A stretch of 64,000 nucleotides of DNA from an uncultured Oscillospiraceae bacterium (GCA_900549825.1 URQB01000003.1:94040-158039); one strand, 5' to 3'; shown: positions 50,959 to 59,954, counted from the first letter of the stretch. Notes: generated from the letters alone by a model not told the origin. Made by a program: numbers and translations.

Positions 50959-51702
50959 TTACTGAATTTTCAAGGCGTCCAGAATCTGCTGCTTATACGC
51001 CATGAATTCCTTTGAAGCGGTGAAGCGCGTCGTGCGCGGGCGCGGATGTGTGATAGCGAGCTCCTGCGTGATCGCCCCCGGTGTGCCGGACATGATGGAA
51101 ATGCGGTCGGAGAGGAAGATCGCCTCATCAATATCGTGTGTGATGAAAATCGCTGACATGTGCAGGCGACCCATCATCTCCAGATACCACAGGTGGAGCT
51201 GTGACTTTGTGATCGCGTCGAGTGCGCTGAAGGGCTCGTCCAGAAGAGCGACCTCGCTGTTGAACAGATAGGTGCGGTAGAGCGCCGCGCGCTGCCGCAT
51301 GCCGCCGGAGAGCTGGCCGGGGTATTTGTGCTGTGTCCCCTCCAGCCCGAACTCCGCAAGGCCGGCACACACCTGCTCACGCGCCTGCTTGCGGGGGATG
51401 CCTTTGAGCACGAGCGGCAAGGCGATGTTGTCCACGATCCGTTTATGCGGCAGAAGCAGGTCCTTTTGCTGCATATAGCTGATGCGCCCCGTCTGGCCCG
51501 TGATATCCTCATCCCCAAGCAGGACCCGGCCGCTGTCTGGTACGGCAAGCCCGGAAAGGACGTTGAAAAACGTGCTTTTTCCCACACCACTGACGCCCAG
51601 CAGGCATACGAGCTCATCCTCACGCAGTGTCAGGCTTACATCCTGGATGATCGTCGTGCCGTCAAAGCTTTTTGTGATGTGTTCTGCTTTCAGCCGGTCC
51701 AT
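50959..51702 (-). CDS. ABC transporter ATP-binding protein (thiamine or precursor uptake)
   Basis: The 247-residue ATPase of the nitrate/sulfonate/thiamine-precursor group has Walker A GVSGVGKS, the Q-loop in ISYMQQKDLL, signature LSGGMRQR, Walker B VALLDEPFSALD and H-loop ITHDIDEA. It powers the permease encoded at 52744. It is the last gene of an operon with a TPP riboswitch, so the substrate is probably thiamine or its pyrimidine precursor (HMP-type). GAGG lies 9 bases before ATG 51702. Confidence 0.9.
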   Translation of the reverse strand: MDRLKAEHITKSFDGTTIIQDVSLTLREDELVCLLGVSGVGKSTFFNVLSGLAVPDSGRVLLGDEDITGQTGRISYMQQKDLLLPHKRIVDNIALPLVLKGIPRKQAREQVCAGLAEFGLEGTQHKYPGQLSGGMRQRAALYRTYLFNSEVALLDEPFSALDAITKSQLHLWYLEMMGRLHMSAIFITHDIDEAIFLSDRISIMSGTPGAITQELAITHPRPRTTRFTASKEFMAYKQQILDALKIQ

Positions 51703-51736
51703 TCAAGCGCCTCATTTCCCTGTGCTACGAGATTTC

Positions 51737-52747
51737 TCAGTTCAGATAGTCGTTGGTAAAGCCTTTGCCGTCCGGGATTTCCTTGGTGATGACCTTGTTT
51801 TTATACAGCCAGTCATAGAAGGCGTCCCAGCGCTTCTGGTCGAATTCGCCCCAGCGCTCCACTTCGGCTTTATACTGCTTGGCAAGGTATTTCTGGCTCG
51901 CCGTGGCGATCTCCTTGTCCGTCTCCGGCGCGTATTCGCACAGGATAGCAGCGGCTTCTTCCGGGTGCTCGATGCTGTATTCATAGCCCAGGCGGGCGGC
52001 CTTCAGGAACGCTTTGGCCTGATCCGGGTGCTCCTTGAGGAAGCTGTCGTTCGCAATCAGGAGGGGTGTGTAGAAATCGAGGGCGGGGTTCATATCCTGA
52101 AAGGCGAAGTAATTGGTTTCCAGCCCCTTGACCTCGGTTGCGATGCCGTCCCATGCGTAATAGATCCAAACGGTGTCGATATTCGTCTGCAGGGCGGTGA
52201 CCACGTCTGTAGCGGAGTTGTAGATCATCTTGACCTTGCTGAAATCGCCGCCGTCCTTCTCAATGACGTCCTTGAGGATCGCTTTTTCGATCGGTGTATT
52301 CCAGGAGGCGTAGGAGTGCCCCGCCATATCCTTCGGGGAGGTGATGTTATTTTTCTTCAGAGAGATGATGCCGGAGGTGTTGTGCTGAATCAGCGCCGCA
52401 ACGGCAGTAACCGGCAGCGGGGAATCGGCGGTCAGCGCGCTTGCCACATTCTCCTGGAAGCTCACGCCAAATTGCGCCTTGCCGGAGGCGACGAGCGCTT
52501 CCGCGCCGTCCTCAGGCGGCTGCTCGATCGTCACTTCCAGGCCGTTATCCGCAAAGTAACCGTTTTTCTGTGCAACGTACAGGCCGGTGTGGTTGGTGTT
52601 AGGTGTCCAGTCCAGCACGACGGTGATTTTCGTTTTCTCCTGCGTCTGCGCGCTAGGGGCCTTTTCATCCTTTGTGCAGCCGGCAAAGACGGCCAGGACG
52701 CAGGCCGCAGCCATCAGAAGCGCAAAAATACGTTTGGCCCATTTCAT
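51737..52747 (-). CDS. ABC substrate-binding lipoprotein (ThiY/NMT1-like)
   Basis: The 336-residue lipoprotein has a signal helix and lipobox FAGC, with the acylated Cys near residue 23. The mature part is NMT1/ThiY-like: VVLDWTPNTNHTGLYVAQKNGYF, GAEALVASGKAQFGVSFQE and SWNTPIEKAILKDV. Such proteins bind pyrimidine precursors of thiamine outside the membrane. ATG 52747 overlaps the permease stop (ATGA) and lies 10 bases after AGGAG, so it was preferred over ATG 52756. Confidence 0.88.
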   Translation of the reverse strand: MKWAKRIFALLMAAACVLAVFAGCTKDEKAPSAQTQEKTKITVVLDWTPNTNHTGLYVAQKNGYFADNGLEVTIEQPPEDGAEALVASGKAQFGVSFQENVASALTADSPLPVTAVAALIQHNTSGIISLKKNNITSPKDMAGHSYASWNTPIEKAILKDVIEKDGGDFSKVKMIYNSATDVVTALQTNIDTVWIYYAWDGIATEVKGLETNYFAFQDMNPALDFYTPLLIANDSFLKEHPDQAKAFLKAARLGYEYSIEHPEEAAAILCEYAPETDKEIATASQKYLAKQYKAEVERWGEFDQKRWDAFYDWLYKNKVITKEIPDGKGFTNDYLN

Positions 52748-53565
52748 AAACTGCATTCTCCTTTTCTCATTTTCTTTTTCGTATAGCGTGTTCCTTTATA
52801 TTTTTTGATCTGCCGCCAGGGCGTCATCTTCTTTTCCAGCAGGTTGGTCAGCCCCATCAGAAGCAGGCTGATGGCGACGACCAGGAAGATCACGGCGAAC
52901 ATATCGTCATACGCAAAGGATTTGCGCGCGCGGGTCATATATACGCCGAGCCCGCTGCTGCCGCCGAGCCACTCTGCAATGACCGCCCCGACGATGGAGA
53001 AGGATACGGAGATTTTCAGCCCGGAAAAAAAGTTCGGCAGCGCGCCGGGCAGTTTGATGTGCCAGAAGATCTGCAGCCGGTTTGCGCCCATTGCGCGCAG
53101 GAGACTGACCTGGTCCTCATCCGCTGATCTCAGCCCGTCGAGCAGGCCGACCGCCACGGGGAAAAAGCAGACGATGATGATCAACACGACCTTCGGCGTC
53201 ATGTCATAGCCGAGCCACAGCACCAGAAGCGGGGCGATCGCCACAGCAGGGATCGCCTGCGTGATGACGAGCAGAGGATAAGTCATCTGATAGATCACGC
53301 GGAAGCGGTCCATCACGATGGCGATTACAAAGGCAAAGGCCACGCCGATGGAGAGGCCGAGCAGCGCTTCGATCAGGGATGTTTTCGCATGCCCCATCAG
53401 GATGGTGAAGTGTTCCGCAAAGGATTTGCATACGGTGAGGGGCGACGGGAGCATATAGCCCGGCACCACATTCAGGGAGCACAGCGCCTGCCAGAACAGC
53501 AGGATGATCGCGATCCCTAAAATGGAGTAAAACCTATTCGTGATGCTTTTTAACTTTTTTCTCAA
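52744..53565 (-). CDS. ABC transporter permease (thiamine or precursor uptake)
   Basis: The 273-residue protein has six membrane helices and the EAA-type coupling loop RAMGANRLQIFWHIKLPGALPNFFSGLK near residue 165. It forms the membrane channel with the ATPase at 50959. The start is TTG 53565 behind GGGGTGTGG. The frame from 53610 only shadows the overlapping thiamine-binding gene, which shares 32 bases with this one. It lies in a riboswitch-controlled operon. Confidence 0.87.
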   Translation of the reverse strand: MRKKLKSITNRFYSILGIAIILLFWQALCSLNVVPGYMLPSPLTVCKSFAEHFTILMGHAKTSLIEALLGLSIGVAFAFVIAIVMDRFRVIYQMTYPLLVITQAIPAVAIAPLLVLWLGYDMTPKVVLIIIVCFFPVAVGLLDGLRSADEDQVSLLRAMGANRLQIFWHIKLPGALPNFFSGLKISVSFSIVGAVIAEWLGGSSGLGVYMTRARKSFAYDDMFAVIFLVVAISLLLMGLTNLLEKKMTPWRQIKKYKGTRYTKKKMRKGECSL

Positions 53566-53830
53566 TGGTCCACACCCCGTCCCCGTCCGGTTTATAATTG
53601 ATCTTGACATAGGACATTACGCTCGGCGCGCCGGCGCGGATGCAGATGAGCTGACACTCCTTGACGATCTCCATGAGCTGGTCGTAATCGCCCTCAATAG
53701 TTGTCTCAAACGGGCCGACATAGGTATTCAGGCCGCTCGATTTGATATAGGCGATCACCTCATCGACGATCCGGATGACCTCCTCGCCCTGTACACTGGG
53801 CAGGACCTGGATGGCTACGCTTGCATTCAT
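53534..53830 (-). CDS. thiamine-binding protein (YkoF/MTH1187 family)
   Basis: The 98-residue ferredoxin-like-fold protein contains VAIQVLPSVQGEEVIRIVDEVIAYIKSSGLNTYVGPFETTIEGDYDQLM, which matches the thiamine-binding/DUF77 family. It is cytoplasmic and may bind thiamine or HMP and present it to downstream enzymes. ATG 53830 follows GGAGG with good spacing. It is the first gene behind the TPP riboswitch. Confidence 0.85.
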   Translation of the reverse strand: MNASVAIQVLPSVQGEEVIRIVDEVIAYIKSSGLNTYVGPFETTIEGDYDQLMEIVKECQLICIRAGAPSVMSYVKINYKPDGDGVWTIEKKVKKHHE

Positions 53831-53864
53831 ATTGATTGCCTCCTGTTTATTTTTAAGCTTTACC

Positions 53865-53899
53865 AAATAAAATAAAAACCCCCTGCGACAGCGGGAGGT
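53865..53899 (-). terminator. riboswitch-controlled terminator of the thiamine operon
   Basis: On the minus strand, CCTCCCGC pairs with GCAGGGGG (one mismatch and one G-U pair), followed by TTTTTATTTTATTT. It lies just after the TPP riboswitch and 35 bases before the first start, as an expression platform should. Confidence 0.75.
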
Positions 53900-53914
53900 C
53901 ATGATTGGCATCTA

Positions 53915-53998
53915 TAACTCCCTACGCTGGTATGATCCAGATCAGGTCGAGGGTCGAAGGCTTGTCCTTCCTCTCAGCCGCTGTTGGCTCCCCTGTGT
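53915..53998 (-). ncRNA. TPP riboswitch (THI element)
   Basis: The minus strand carries the conserved THI-box segments GGGGAGCC, GGCTGAGAGGAAGG, GACCCT, ACCTGATCTGGAT and CCAGCGTAGGGA in the right order. TPP binding should favour the downstream terminator at 53865-53899 and so shut off the transport operon when thiamine is plentiful. Confidence 0.95.
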
Positions 53999-54018
53999 TT
54001 GTTGTTTTGGCTGAACTC

Positions 54019-54047
54019 AGGATAGCACACTTTCATAGGCTTGTCAA
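54019..54047 (-). promoter_or_regulatory. promoter of the thiamine transport operon
   Basis: On the minus strand, TTGACA (54042-54047) and TATCCT (54019-54024) are separated by 17 bases, just upstream of the riboswitch. Confidence 0.75.
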
Positions 54048-54190
54048 ACCGGGCGCCCTCTCTGCACAGCAGCAAAGATTTCCGTTTTATCATTTGGGTA
54101 AGCCCCAAAACGCTGCACACAGGGTTCGAAATGATAATATGTAAGAGCGAGCGGCGGCCAATATCCGTTTTCAAAAGCGGTATTTTCCTG

Positions 54191-54196
54191 TATAAT
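54191..54196 (+). promoter_or_regulatory. possible -10 element before sigI
   Basis: TATAAT stands 51 bases before the sigI start, with TTTTCA 17 bases upstream as a weak -35. No SigI-type promoter pattern was recognised. Confidence 0.4.
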
Positions 54197-54247
54197 AGGC
54201 CAGTAAGCTTCCTTATCGCCAAATTTTAATCATAGGAGGTGCCGCCT

Positions 54248-54949
54248 ATGGAGCAGGTGCTTGTGGACAGGGTGAAGACGGCAAAATCGTCCGATGCGGA
54301 GATGAACGCTCTGCTCAGGGAATACCGGCCATTGATCCTCTCAACCGTATTGGCCAACAGCCCGAAGGCGCAGGAGGATTATATCCAAGCCGGGATGCTG
54401 GCGTTTGCACAGGCGGTGCATACCTTCGAGCCGGGCAGGGGCGATTTTCTTTCCTTTGCAAGGCTGCTCATCTCCCGGCGGGTGATTGACTGTATCCGCC
54501 GGGATACGGCGCACCGGGAACTGCCTGTACTGGACACAAACGATGAGGAGGGCAGGCGGCTCATCGAAACGGTTTCGCAGCATACCTACAACCTGCAAAG
54601 TGAGCAGGAGGCGCGCCGGGAGGAGATCCTGCTTTTTACGAAGGAATTAAAGAATTGGTCGATGTCCTTTCAGGAGCTGTCGGCATCCACACCGCGCCAT
54701 GCCTCCACGCGCAGGGTTTGCAAGCAAGCAGTGCGTCTGCTCTTAAAGGATGAAGCGATGCTCGCAGCGTTCCGCCGCAAAAAGAAGGTGCCGATCAAGG
54801 CGCTGGCTAAATCGCTCCATATCAAGCCAAAGGTGCTAGAAGACCACCGCAGATATCTGGTGGCGGCCGTATTAGTACACAGCGGCGATTATCCGTTTAT
54901 CCGGGAATATATTCGTCTGGACGACGTGGAAGGAGGGGAACAGCTGTGA
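54248..54949 (+). CDS. sigI: RNA polymerase sigma factor SigI
   Basis: The 233-residue sigma-70-like factor has region 2 with EYRPLILSTVLANSPKAQEDYIQAGMLAFAQAVHTFEPGRGDFLSFARLLISRRVIDCIRRD, and a SigI-type C-terminal domain (about 135-225). It is the right length for SigI, which in bacilli and clostridia responds to heat, envelope stress or extracellular polysaccharides. AGGAGG lies 9 bases before ATG 54248. It overlaps its anti-sigma gene by 4 bases (GTGA), the usual SigI-RsgI arrangement. Confidence 0.88.
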   Translation: MEQVLVDRVKTAKSSDAEMNALLREYRPLILSTVLANSPKAQEDYIQAGMLAFAQAVHTFEPGRGDFLSFARLLISRRVIDCIRRDTAHRELPVLDTNDEEGRRLIETVSQHTYNLQSEQEARREEILLFTKELKNWSMSFQELSASTPRHASTRRVCKQAVRLLLKDEAMLAAFRRKKKVPIKALAKSLHIKPKVLEDHRRYLVAAVLVHSGDYPFIREYIRLDDVEGGEQL

Positions 54950-56535
54950 ATCGGATTTTGATCATGGAAATAAACGGAGACAGCGCAGTACTCCTGACGG
55001 CGGACGGGGAATTCCGGACGGTTCCGGCGCAGCCTGGCTGGGAGGTTGGCATGGAGCTGGACGCCGAATGCCTGGCGCTTTCTCTGCGAGAACAGGGCGA
55101 ACAGCCGGAGGAATCGCCGGGGCGGGGCAGAGTGGTTACCATGCGGCGGGTAAAGAGGTGGGCGGTCGCATTGGCGGCCTGTCTGCTGCTCTTGATCGGC
55201 GTGCAGCAGGGGTACCAATTGCTTTCGACCGTGGATGCCAGCGTGGAGATTGCGATCAATCCGGTTGTGCGCATAGAACTCAACCGCTTTGGAAGCGTGG
55301 TGGGGCTTGTTGGCATCAATAAGGACGGCAAGACGCTGCTGCAAAAGGTAAACGCTGCAAACAGCAGTGCGGAGGACACGCTGCGTTCGATTCTCAATCA
55401 GGCGATTGAGGATGGTTATCTTTCCGAGGAAGGGCGAGACGTCCTGATCTCTGTTGCTGGGACAACAGGTCAGAAAACGGAGCAGCTCGAAAAGAATATG
55501 ACCGATACGGCAAACCAGGTCTTTGAGCAGAAGGGGGTCAGGCCGAAGGTATCCGTCCGAAAGCATTCGTTTGATACAACGCAGCAGATGCGTGCTTATA
55601 TTGACTCTCTTGTGGCGCAGGGAATGAGCCTGGAGGATGCCTATGAGAAGGCGGGGCTGGGAGAAGAATTCCTCGATCTGATGGGTGTCCGTGTGCGCGG
55701 AAACGGGGTGTTGGAGCTGCGCTTCACGCAGGATTTTTCTCTGAGCGGCCGGGAATCCGTCACGATCACGCCCGCAGGCGGCAAGCCGATTACGGCGAAA
55801 ATCATCAAGGTGAAAGACGATCGCTTTTCGGTCACAGCGGAGGGGCTGGCTGATGGCAGTGCTTGCACTGTACGTGTATCAGGCATGACGGACGATCAGG
55901 GCGAGGAGCGCTCCTTTACGGCGAATTTCTGCAACCGCAAGGGCCGTTATGCGCGCTATGAAGAGGCAGATGACCGGGCGAGGCTGGAGCGCTTCGCAAG
56001 CGGGTTGTTCCGCGTCCGGTTTGAAGACGGATGGAAGAAGACTCAGCTGACCGGGCAGGAGCATGCGGTCATGCTCACGCGCGAGGGGGAAGCCGTCGCC
56101 TGCGAAATCGCAGGCTATGAGGGCGGATACTGGTATCTCAAAGCGGCGGATTTCTCGCCCAATGAGATCGTCAGCGTGGCGATTTCCAATGTTCAGGGCA
56201 GGAAGGGAGCTGAAACGCTGTACGGAGATTTCCTCGTCAGAGAGTCTGAATTGCCTGTTTTTGACCGCACGGAATACAGGGTGGATGACAATTTGGTGGA
56301 GATCGAATTCAAGAATGATTTTGAATGGCGGGAAGGCTTGACTGTTACTGCGGTTTCTCCCGATGGAAACCGCCTTATGGGAACGATTTTGGAGGGGCCG
56401 GACGGCGATGAGCTGAAGGTGCGGTTTCAGGGGCTTCAGGAGGGCCAGACCTATCGGCTGGAGATCAGTGGAACGCCGTTCCATATCACGATCACGGGAA
56501 AAATGATTGCGTCGGATGGGGCGAAGGTGGAATGA
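54946..56535 (+). CDS. rsgI: RsgI-like anti-sigma factor with three Ig-like repeats
   Basis: The 529-residue membrane protein has a cytoplasmic RsgI N-terminal domain (residues 1-50), one helix (about 70-90), a periplasmic-type domain (95-190) with the INPVV cleavage-type motif and SVVGLVGINKDGK, then a sensor region. The last 290 residues look like three repeats of about 85-90 residues, beginning VLELRFTQDF, LFRVRFED and LVEIEFKNDF, suggestive of Ig-like domains. RsgI holds SigI until self-cleavage at Asn-Pro and later proteolysis release it. The ligand is unknown. GTG 54946 overlaps the sigI stop. Confidence 0.85.
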   Translation: MNRILIMEINGDSAVLLTADGEFRTVPAQPGWEVGMELDAECLALSLREQGEQPEESPGRGRVVTMRRVKRWAVALAACLLLLIGVQQGYQLLSTVDASVEIAINPVVRIELNRFGSVVGLVGINKDGKTLLQKVNAANSSAEDTLRSILNQAIEDGYLSEEGRDVLISVAGTTGQKTEQLEKNMTDTANQVFEQKGVRPKVSVRKHSFDTTQQMRAYIDSLVAQGMSLEDAYEKAGLGEEFLDLMGVRVRGNGVLELRFTQDFSLSGRESVTITPAGGKPITAKIIKVKDDRFSVTAEGLADGSACTVRVSGMTDDQGEERSFTANFCNRKGRYARYEEADDRARLERFASGLFRVRFEDGWKKTQLTGQEHAVMLTREGEAVACEIAGYEGGYWYLKAADFSPNEIVSVAISNVQGRKGAETLYGDFLVRESELPVFDRTEYRVDDNLVEIEFKNDFEWREGLTVTAVSPDGNRLMGTILEGPDGDELKVRFQGLQEGQTYRLEISGTPFHITITGKMIASDGAKVE

Positions 56536-56561
56536 ATCGCTACTTTTCCGAGAAGTAGAGA

Positions 56562-56592
56562 GGAGGTTGCCTTGAGCAGCCTCCTTTTTTGG
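56562..56592 (+). terminator. terminator of the sigI-rsgI operon
   Basis: GGAGGTTGC pairs with GCAGCCTCC, one G-U pair, followed by TTTTTT. Confidence 0.85.
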
Positions 56593-56673
56593 TAAAAAGA
56601 TAGCGCTGTGGTGAAATGACGGCAGGTTTCTTCAATATCTAATAAAAATTTAACATAACGACAGGATAGTCCG

Positions 56674-56702
56674 TTGCAATACCTACAAAAAATTGCTATA
56701 CT
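56674..56702 (+). promoter_or_regulatory. promoter of the transporter gene at 56770
   Basis: TTGCAA (56674-56679) and TATACT (56697-56702) are separated by 17 bases. Confidence 0.75.
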
Positions 56703-56769
56703 ATGATCAGATTTCATTTTGTCTTCGAAAGCATATTGCTTTCAATTTAGATGCAAAGGAAGAATGGTA

Positions 56770-58191
56770 ATGGCAGAGCAGAAAAAAAAGAAGCTCAACT
56801 ATAAGCTGACGTTCCTGATCGGTTTTGGCTTTATGGCGAGCTCGATTGCCTGGTCGGTCTACAATGCCTATGTTCCGCCGATCCTGGATGAGATGCTGTC
56901 CGCTTCTCCGACGGTAGCCGGCATTGCGGAAAAGCTGCCGTGGCTTGCGACGCTTTTCGGCGGCACGGATGTCGTCGGCGCAGGCGTCGTGGGCGGCCTG
57001 ATTGGCGCGATCATGGTCATCGACAACGTGTTCGGCGTGATTTTTCAGCCGCTGTTCGGCAGAATCTCCGACCGGACGCACAGCCGCCTGGGCAAGCGCA
57101 GGCCGTACCTGCTGTTCGGCATTCCGGCCTCGGCCCTTTTCTTTATCCTGATTCCCCGCATGCCCTATATCTGGGCGCTGATGCTGTGCGTGATCTGCTT
57201 TAACCTCATCATGTCCCTGTGGCGTTCCCCGGTCGTTGCGCTGATGCCCGACCTGACGCCGCCTTCCCTGCGCAGCGAAGGCAACGCCGTCATCAACCTG
57301 ATGGGCGGCCTCGGCACCCTGCTCGGCATGGGCAGCGGCATGATCGTCATTGCGATTATGACGCTTTTCATGGGATCGAAGCCCGCCACGGATGCGGAGC
57401 GCCCCTATGTATTTGTCTTTACGGCAGTTGTGATGTTGATCTGCCTGCTGGTGGTCATGCTCACTGTCAAGGAGCCCGACAACCGCCTGAAGAAAATGGC
57501 GGAAGCCAATATGGCGGCGCAGGAAATGGCAGAGGCCAAAAGGGAAGAAAAGCAGAAGCTGAAGGACCTTAAACTGACCAAAGAGAAAAAACGCAGCCTG
57601 ATCTTCATGCTCCTGACACTGTTCTTCCTCTTTAACGGTTCTGACACCATCCAGACCTTCTTTACCCTGTTTGCAAAGAAAGAGCTCGGGCTTGACACTG
57701 CGACGGCGACGATCCTGATGGGGATTTTTGCGCTGTCCCTGATGATCTTTGCAATTCCCGCCGGCAAGCTGGGCCAGAAGATCGGCCGCAAGAAGACCAT
57801 CCTGATCGGCCTGGGCGGCGCGCTGCTGCTGTTTACCCTGTTCTTCCTGACAAAGGAGTTCCCCGGTTTCCAAAAGGTGATGATCTTCATCGCGCTCATA
57901 GGCGGCGGCGCCTGCGTTGCGCTTGTGAATATCAACACGCTGCCCGTTGTGCTGGATATCGGTACGCCGGAGCAGGTGGGCACTTTTACCGGCTATTATT
58001 ACACGGCGACGTTTTCCGCCTCTATCGTCGGCCCGATCCTGTGCGGCACGCTCTGTGGCTCGACGAATTACTGGTCGCTCTTTATTTACTGCCCGATCGC
58101 ATTTGCGCTCGCTTTCCTATGCATGACGCAGGTGCGCCACGGCGAAGCGGACCCAAATGCCAAAGCGCCGGATCTAGAGCTGGAGGCATGA
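56770..58191 (+). CDS. MFS transporter, GPH/SLC45 (disaccharide)-like
   Basis: The 473-residue, 12-helix transporter has MVIDNVFGVIFQPLFGRISDRTHSRLGKRRPYLLFG, a signature shared by GPH and sucrose/maltose-type SLC45 transporters. A charged cytoplasmic loop (KKMAEANMAAQEMAEAKREEKQ, about 240-280) separates the two halves. The substrate is probably a di- or oligosaccharide but is not readable. ATG 56770 lies 7 bases after GGAAG; ATG 56764 is possible. It is monocistronic, with promoter and terminator. Confidence 0.83.
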   Translation: MAEQKKKKLNYKLTFLIGFGFMASSIAWSVYNAYVPPILDEMLSASPTVAGIAEKLPWLATLFGGTDVVGAGVVGGLIGAIMVIDNVFGVIFQPLFGRISDRTHSRLGKRRPYLLFGIPASALFFILIPRMPYIWALMLCVICFNLIMSLWRSPVVALMPDLTPPSLRSEGNAVINLMGGLGTLLGMGSGMIVIAIMTLFMGSKPATDAERPYVFVFTAVVMLICLLVVMLTVKEPDNRLKKMAEANMAAQEMAEAKREEKQKLKDLKLTKEKKRSLIFMLLTLFFLFNGSDTIQTFFTLFAKKELGLDTATATILMGIFALSLMIFAIPAGKLGQKIGRKKTILIGLGGALLLFTLFFLTKEFPGFQKVMIFIALIGGGACVALVNINTLPVVLDIGTPEQVGTFTGYYYTATFSASIVGPILCGTLCGSTNYWSLFIYCPIAFALAFLCMTQVRHGEADPNAKAPDLELEA

Positions 58192-58265
58192 ACCATCAAC
58201 GAATCAATAGCAGCACGGCGGGAGGCTCCCTCCTGTCACGCTTTTTTGCTAATGATATAGAACAG

Positions 58266-58303
58266 CCCCTGCGGAAGCTTCGCTCTCCGCAGGGGTGTTT
58301 TTT
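58266..58303 (+). terminator. terminator of the MFS transporter gene
   Basis: CCCCTGCGGA pairs with TCCGCAGGGG across a 10-base loop, followed by TGTTTTTT. Confidence 0.88.
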
Positions 58304-58331
58304 GATGCATCCCATTTCCTGTTATTGTGCT

Positions 58332-58919
58332 TCACTGAATCTCTGCAAACTGGATTCCGCCGATGATTCCACGAATTTTCCGGGTAACATATTGATAAAC
58401 GCGCGCACCGAGCCGGGCCAGGGCTTCGTCATTCTCTGCACCGCACAGCATGGCAAAGGTCATACCGATGTTTTCATCCGTCTTTCCGCTGTGTCGCAGT
58501 GCCAGATAATAAAAACTGAATGCGGCGCCGTTGGAGATCGTATCGTAAAAGCCGGGGTCGTCCTCAATCAGCTTGTCGTACAGGGCGTTGGCCGCAGTGG
58601 TGGCAAGCAGGGGCGTGGGGGTATAGAGATGCAGGCAGGATTCCGCCGTGAAGATCAGCAGGATCCGGATTTGACACATGATCTCGGCGGAAGGGAGCGG
58701 ATCGCCCAGCAGGCGGATCAGATCAAGGCTGTCTGCCTCCGCAGAGTCCGGAGCAAGGGCGGCGAGCCGGATGCCGAGCTGTTTGGCGCGCTCTGAATTC
58801 CCGTTGAGCCGCTGCCGTTTCATCTCCTCCGCAAGCGCCTGTACTTCGGCGCCGTCGGAGGAATCCGTTTCCTCTCTGACACCAAAAATTTTCATATCGC
58901 TATCGTCAAAAGCGTTCAT
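58332..58919 (-). CDS. hypothetical cytoplasmic protein
   Basis: The 195-residue, mostly helical, soluble protein starts MNAFDDSDMKIFGVREETDSSDG. No catalytic motif or family was recognised. AGGCAGGAA precedes ATG 58919, while the frame from 59087 overlaps the PHP gene. It follows the PHP phosphoesterase gene by 58 bases on the same strand, so they probably form one operon. The helical-repeat look would fit a binding or scaffold protein, but that is a guess. Confidence 0.65.
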   Translation of the reverse strand: MNAFDDSDMKIFGVREETDSSDGAEVQALAEEMKRQRLNGNSERAKQLGIRLAALAPDSAEADSLDLIRLLGDPLPSAEIMCQIRILLIFTAESCLHLYTPTPLLATTAANALYDKLIEDDPGFYDTISNGAAFSFYYLALRHSGKTDENIGMTFAMLCGAENDEALARLGARVYQYVTRKIRGIIGGIQFAEIQ

Positions 58920-58977
58920 ATTTGTGTTCCTGCCTTTCGCAGAAATTGAAACGCGGGTAGGATTCCGCGGGGCGGGC

Positions 58978-59859
58978 TCACACCGCTTTTTCTGCCGCCA
59001 CCGCCGCTTTTTTTTGCAGGCGGCGCTGTTTTGCCTTATAGTTGAGCAGCTCCGTGAGCTGTTCGTCCGGTGTGAGGCAGTCTCCAAGCGCCGTCAGGCG
59101 GGAGTTGTACATCCCATGGAAATCGCTACCGCCCGTCATCAGGAGATTGTGTTCGCGCGCCGTCCGCTTCAGGTGGGCTACTGTTTCCTCGTCGGCCGTC
59201 GGATGCCAGACCTCCACCCCGTCCAGCCCCAGCTCGATCAGCTCGTCGAGCAAATCGAAGCTGTCATAAAAGGCGGGGTGCGCGAGCACGGCAATGCCGC
59301 CTGCATCGTGAATGGCTTCCAATACCTCGCGGACATCCGGAAAGGAAGGCTCCACACTGATGCAGTTCGGGCTGTCGGAGGAGAACAGCTCATGATAGAG
59401 CTCTCCGAAGATCGTATGGGTGTAGCCGCATTCCATCAGGGCATGGGCGATGTGCTGCTTAAAAATATTCGTCGAGCCGGACGCACATTTCAGGACAAAT
59501 TCCGGCGTAATCGGAAACCGTTTGGCTGCTTTCAGGATCATATATTGCCCCGCTTTTCTGCGAGAGAGGGAGTTGCGGCGGCACAGCCCTTCCAGCCGGT
59601 CGGGGCTGTCGCTGAGATAGCAGAGCAGATGTGCCCTGCGGCGGTCCCGTTCTGGATCGATGCAGGAAAATTCCACACCGGGAATGACCTGAACGCCGTG
59701 CCGCTCGCCGATGACCTTGCCACGCACCGTTCCGGCGAGGCAGTCGTGGTCCGTGATGGCGATGGTCTCTATCTTCAGTTTTTTTGCAAGCAGAATCAGA
59801 TCCTCAATGCCGAGAGAGCCATCCGAAAGCCTGGTATGACAATGTAAATCTCCGCCCAC
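58978..59859 (-). CDS. PHP domain-containing phosphoesterase
   Basis: The 293-residue protein has the PHP metal motifs DLHCHTRLSDGSL near residue 4, AITDHD near 34, GVEFSC, LAHPAFYD and GGSDFHG near the C-terminus. This set binds a trinuclear metal centre that cleaves phosphoester bonds. Stand-alone members act on nucleoside 3',5'-bisphosphates or RNA 5' ends. The start is GTG 59859, 6 bases after AAGGAAG. It is the first gene of a two-gene operon with its own promoter. Confidence 0.87.
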   Translation of the reverse strand: MGGDLHCHTRLSDGSLGIEDLILLAKKLKIETIAITDHDCLAGTVRGKVIGERHGVQVIPGVEFSCIDPERDRRRAHLLCYLSDSPDRLEGLCRRNSLSRRKAGQYMILKAAKRFPITPEFVLKCASGSTNIFKQHIAHALMECGYTHTIFGELYHELFSSDSPNCISVEPSFPDVREVLEAIHDAGGIAVLAHPAFYDSFDLLDELIELGLDGVEVWHPTADEETVAHLKRTAREHNLLMTGGSDFHGMYNSRLTALGDCLTPDEQLTELLNYKAKQRRLQKKAAVAAEKAV

Positions 59860-59925
59860 GATAATCTTCCTTTCACATGCAGACAGCGCAGTGAGCCCAA
59901 TTTTATTTTTCTTCTACTCCTCTAT

Positions 59926-59954
59926 ATTATACGCCCTTTTTTCAGGCGATGCAA
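59926..59954 (-). promoter_or_regulatory. promoter of the PHP gene
   Basis: On the minus strand, TTGCAT (59949-59954) and TATAAT (59926-59931) are separated by 17 bases. Confidence 0.75.
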
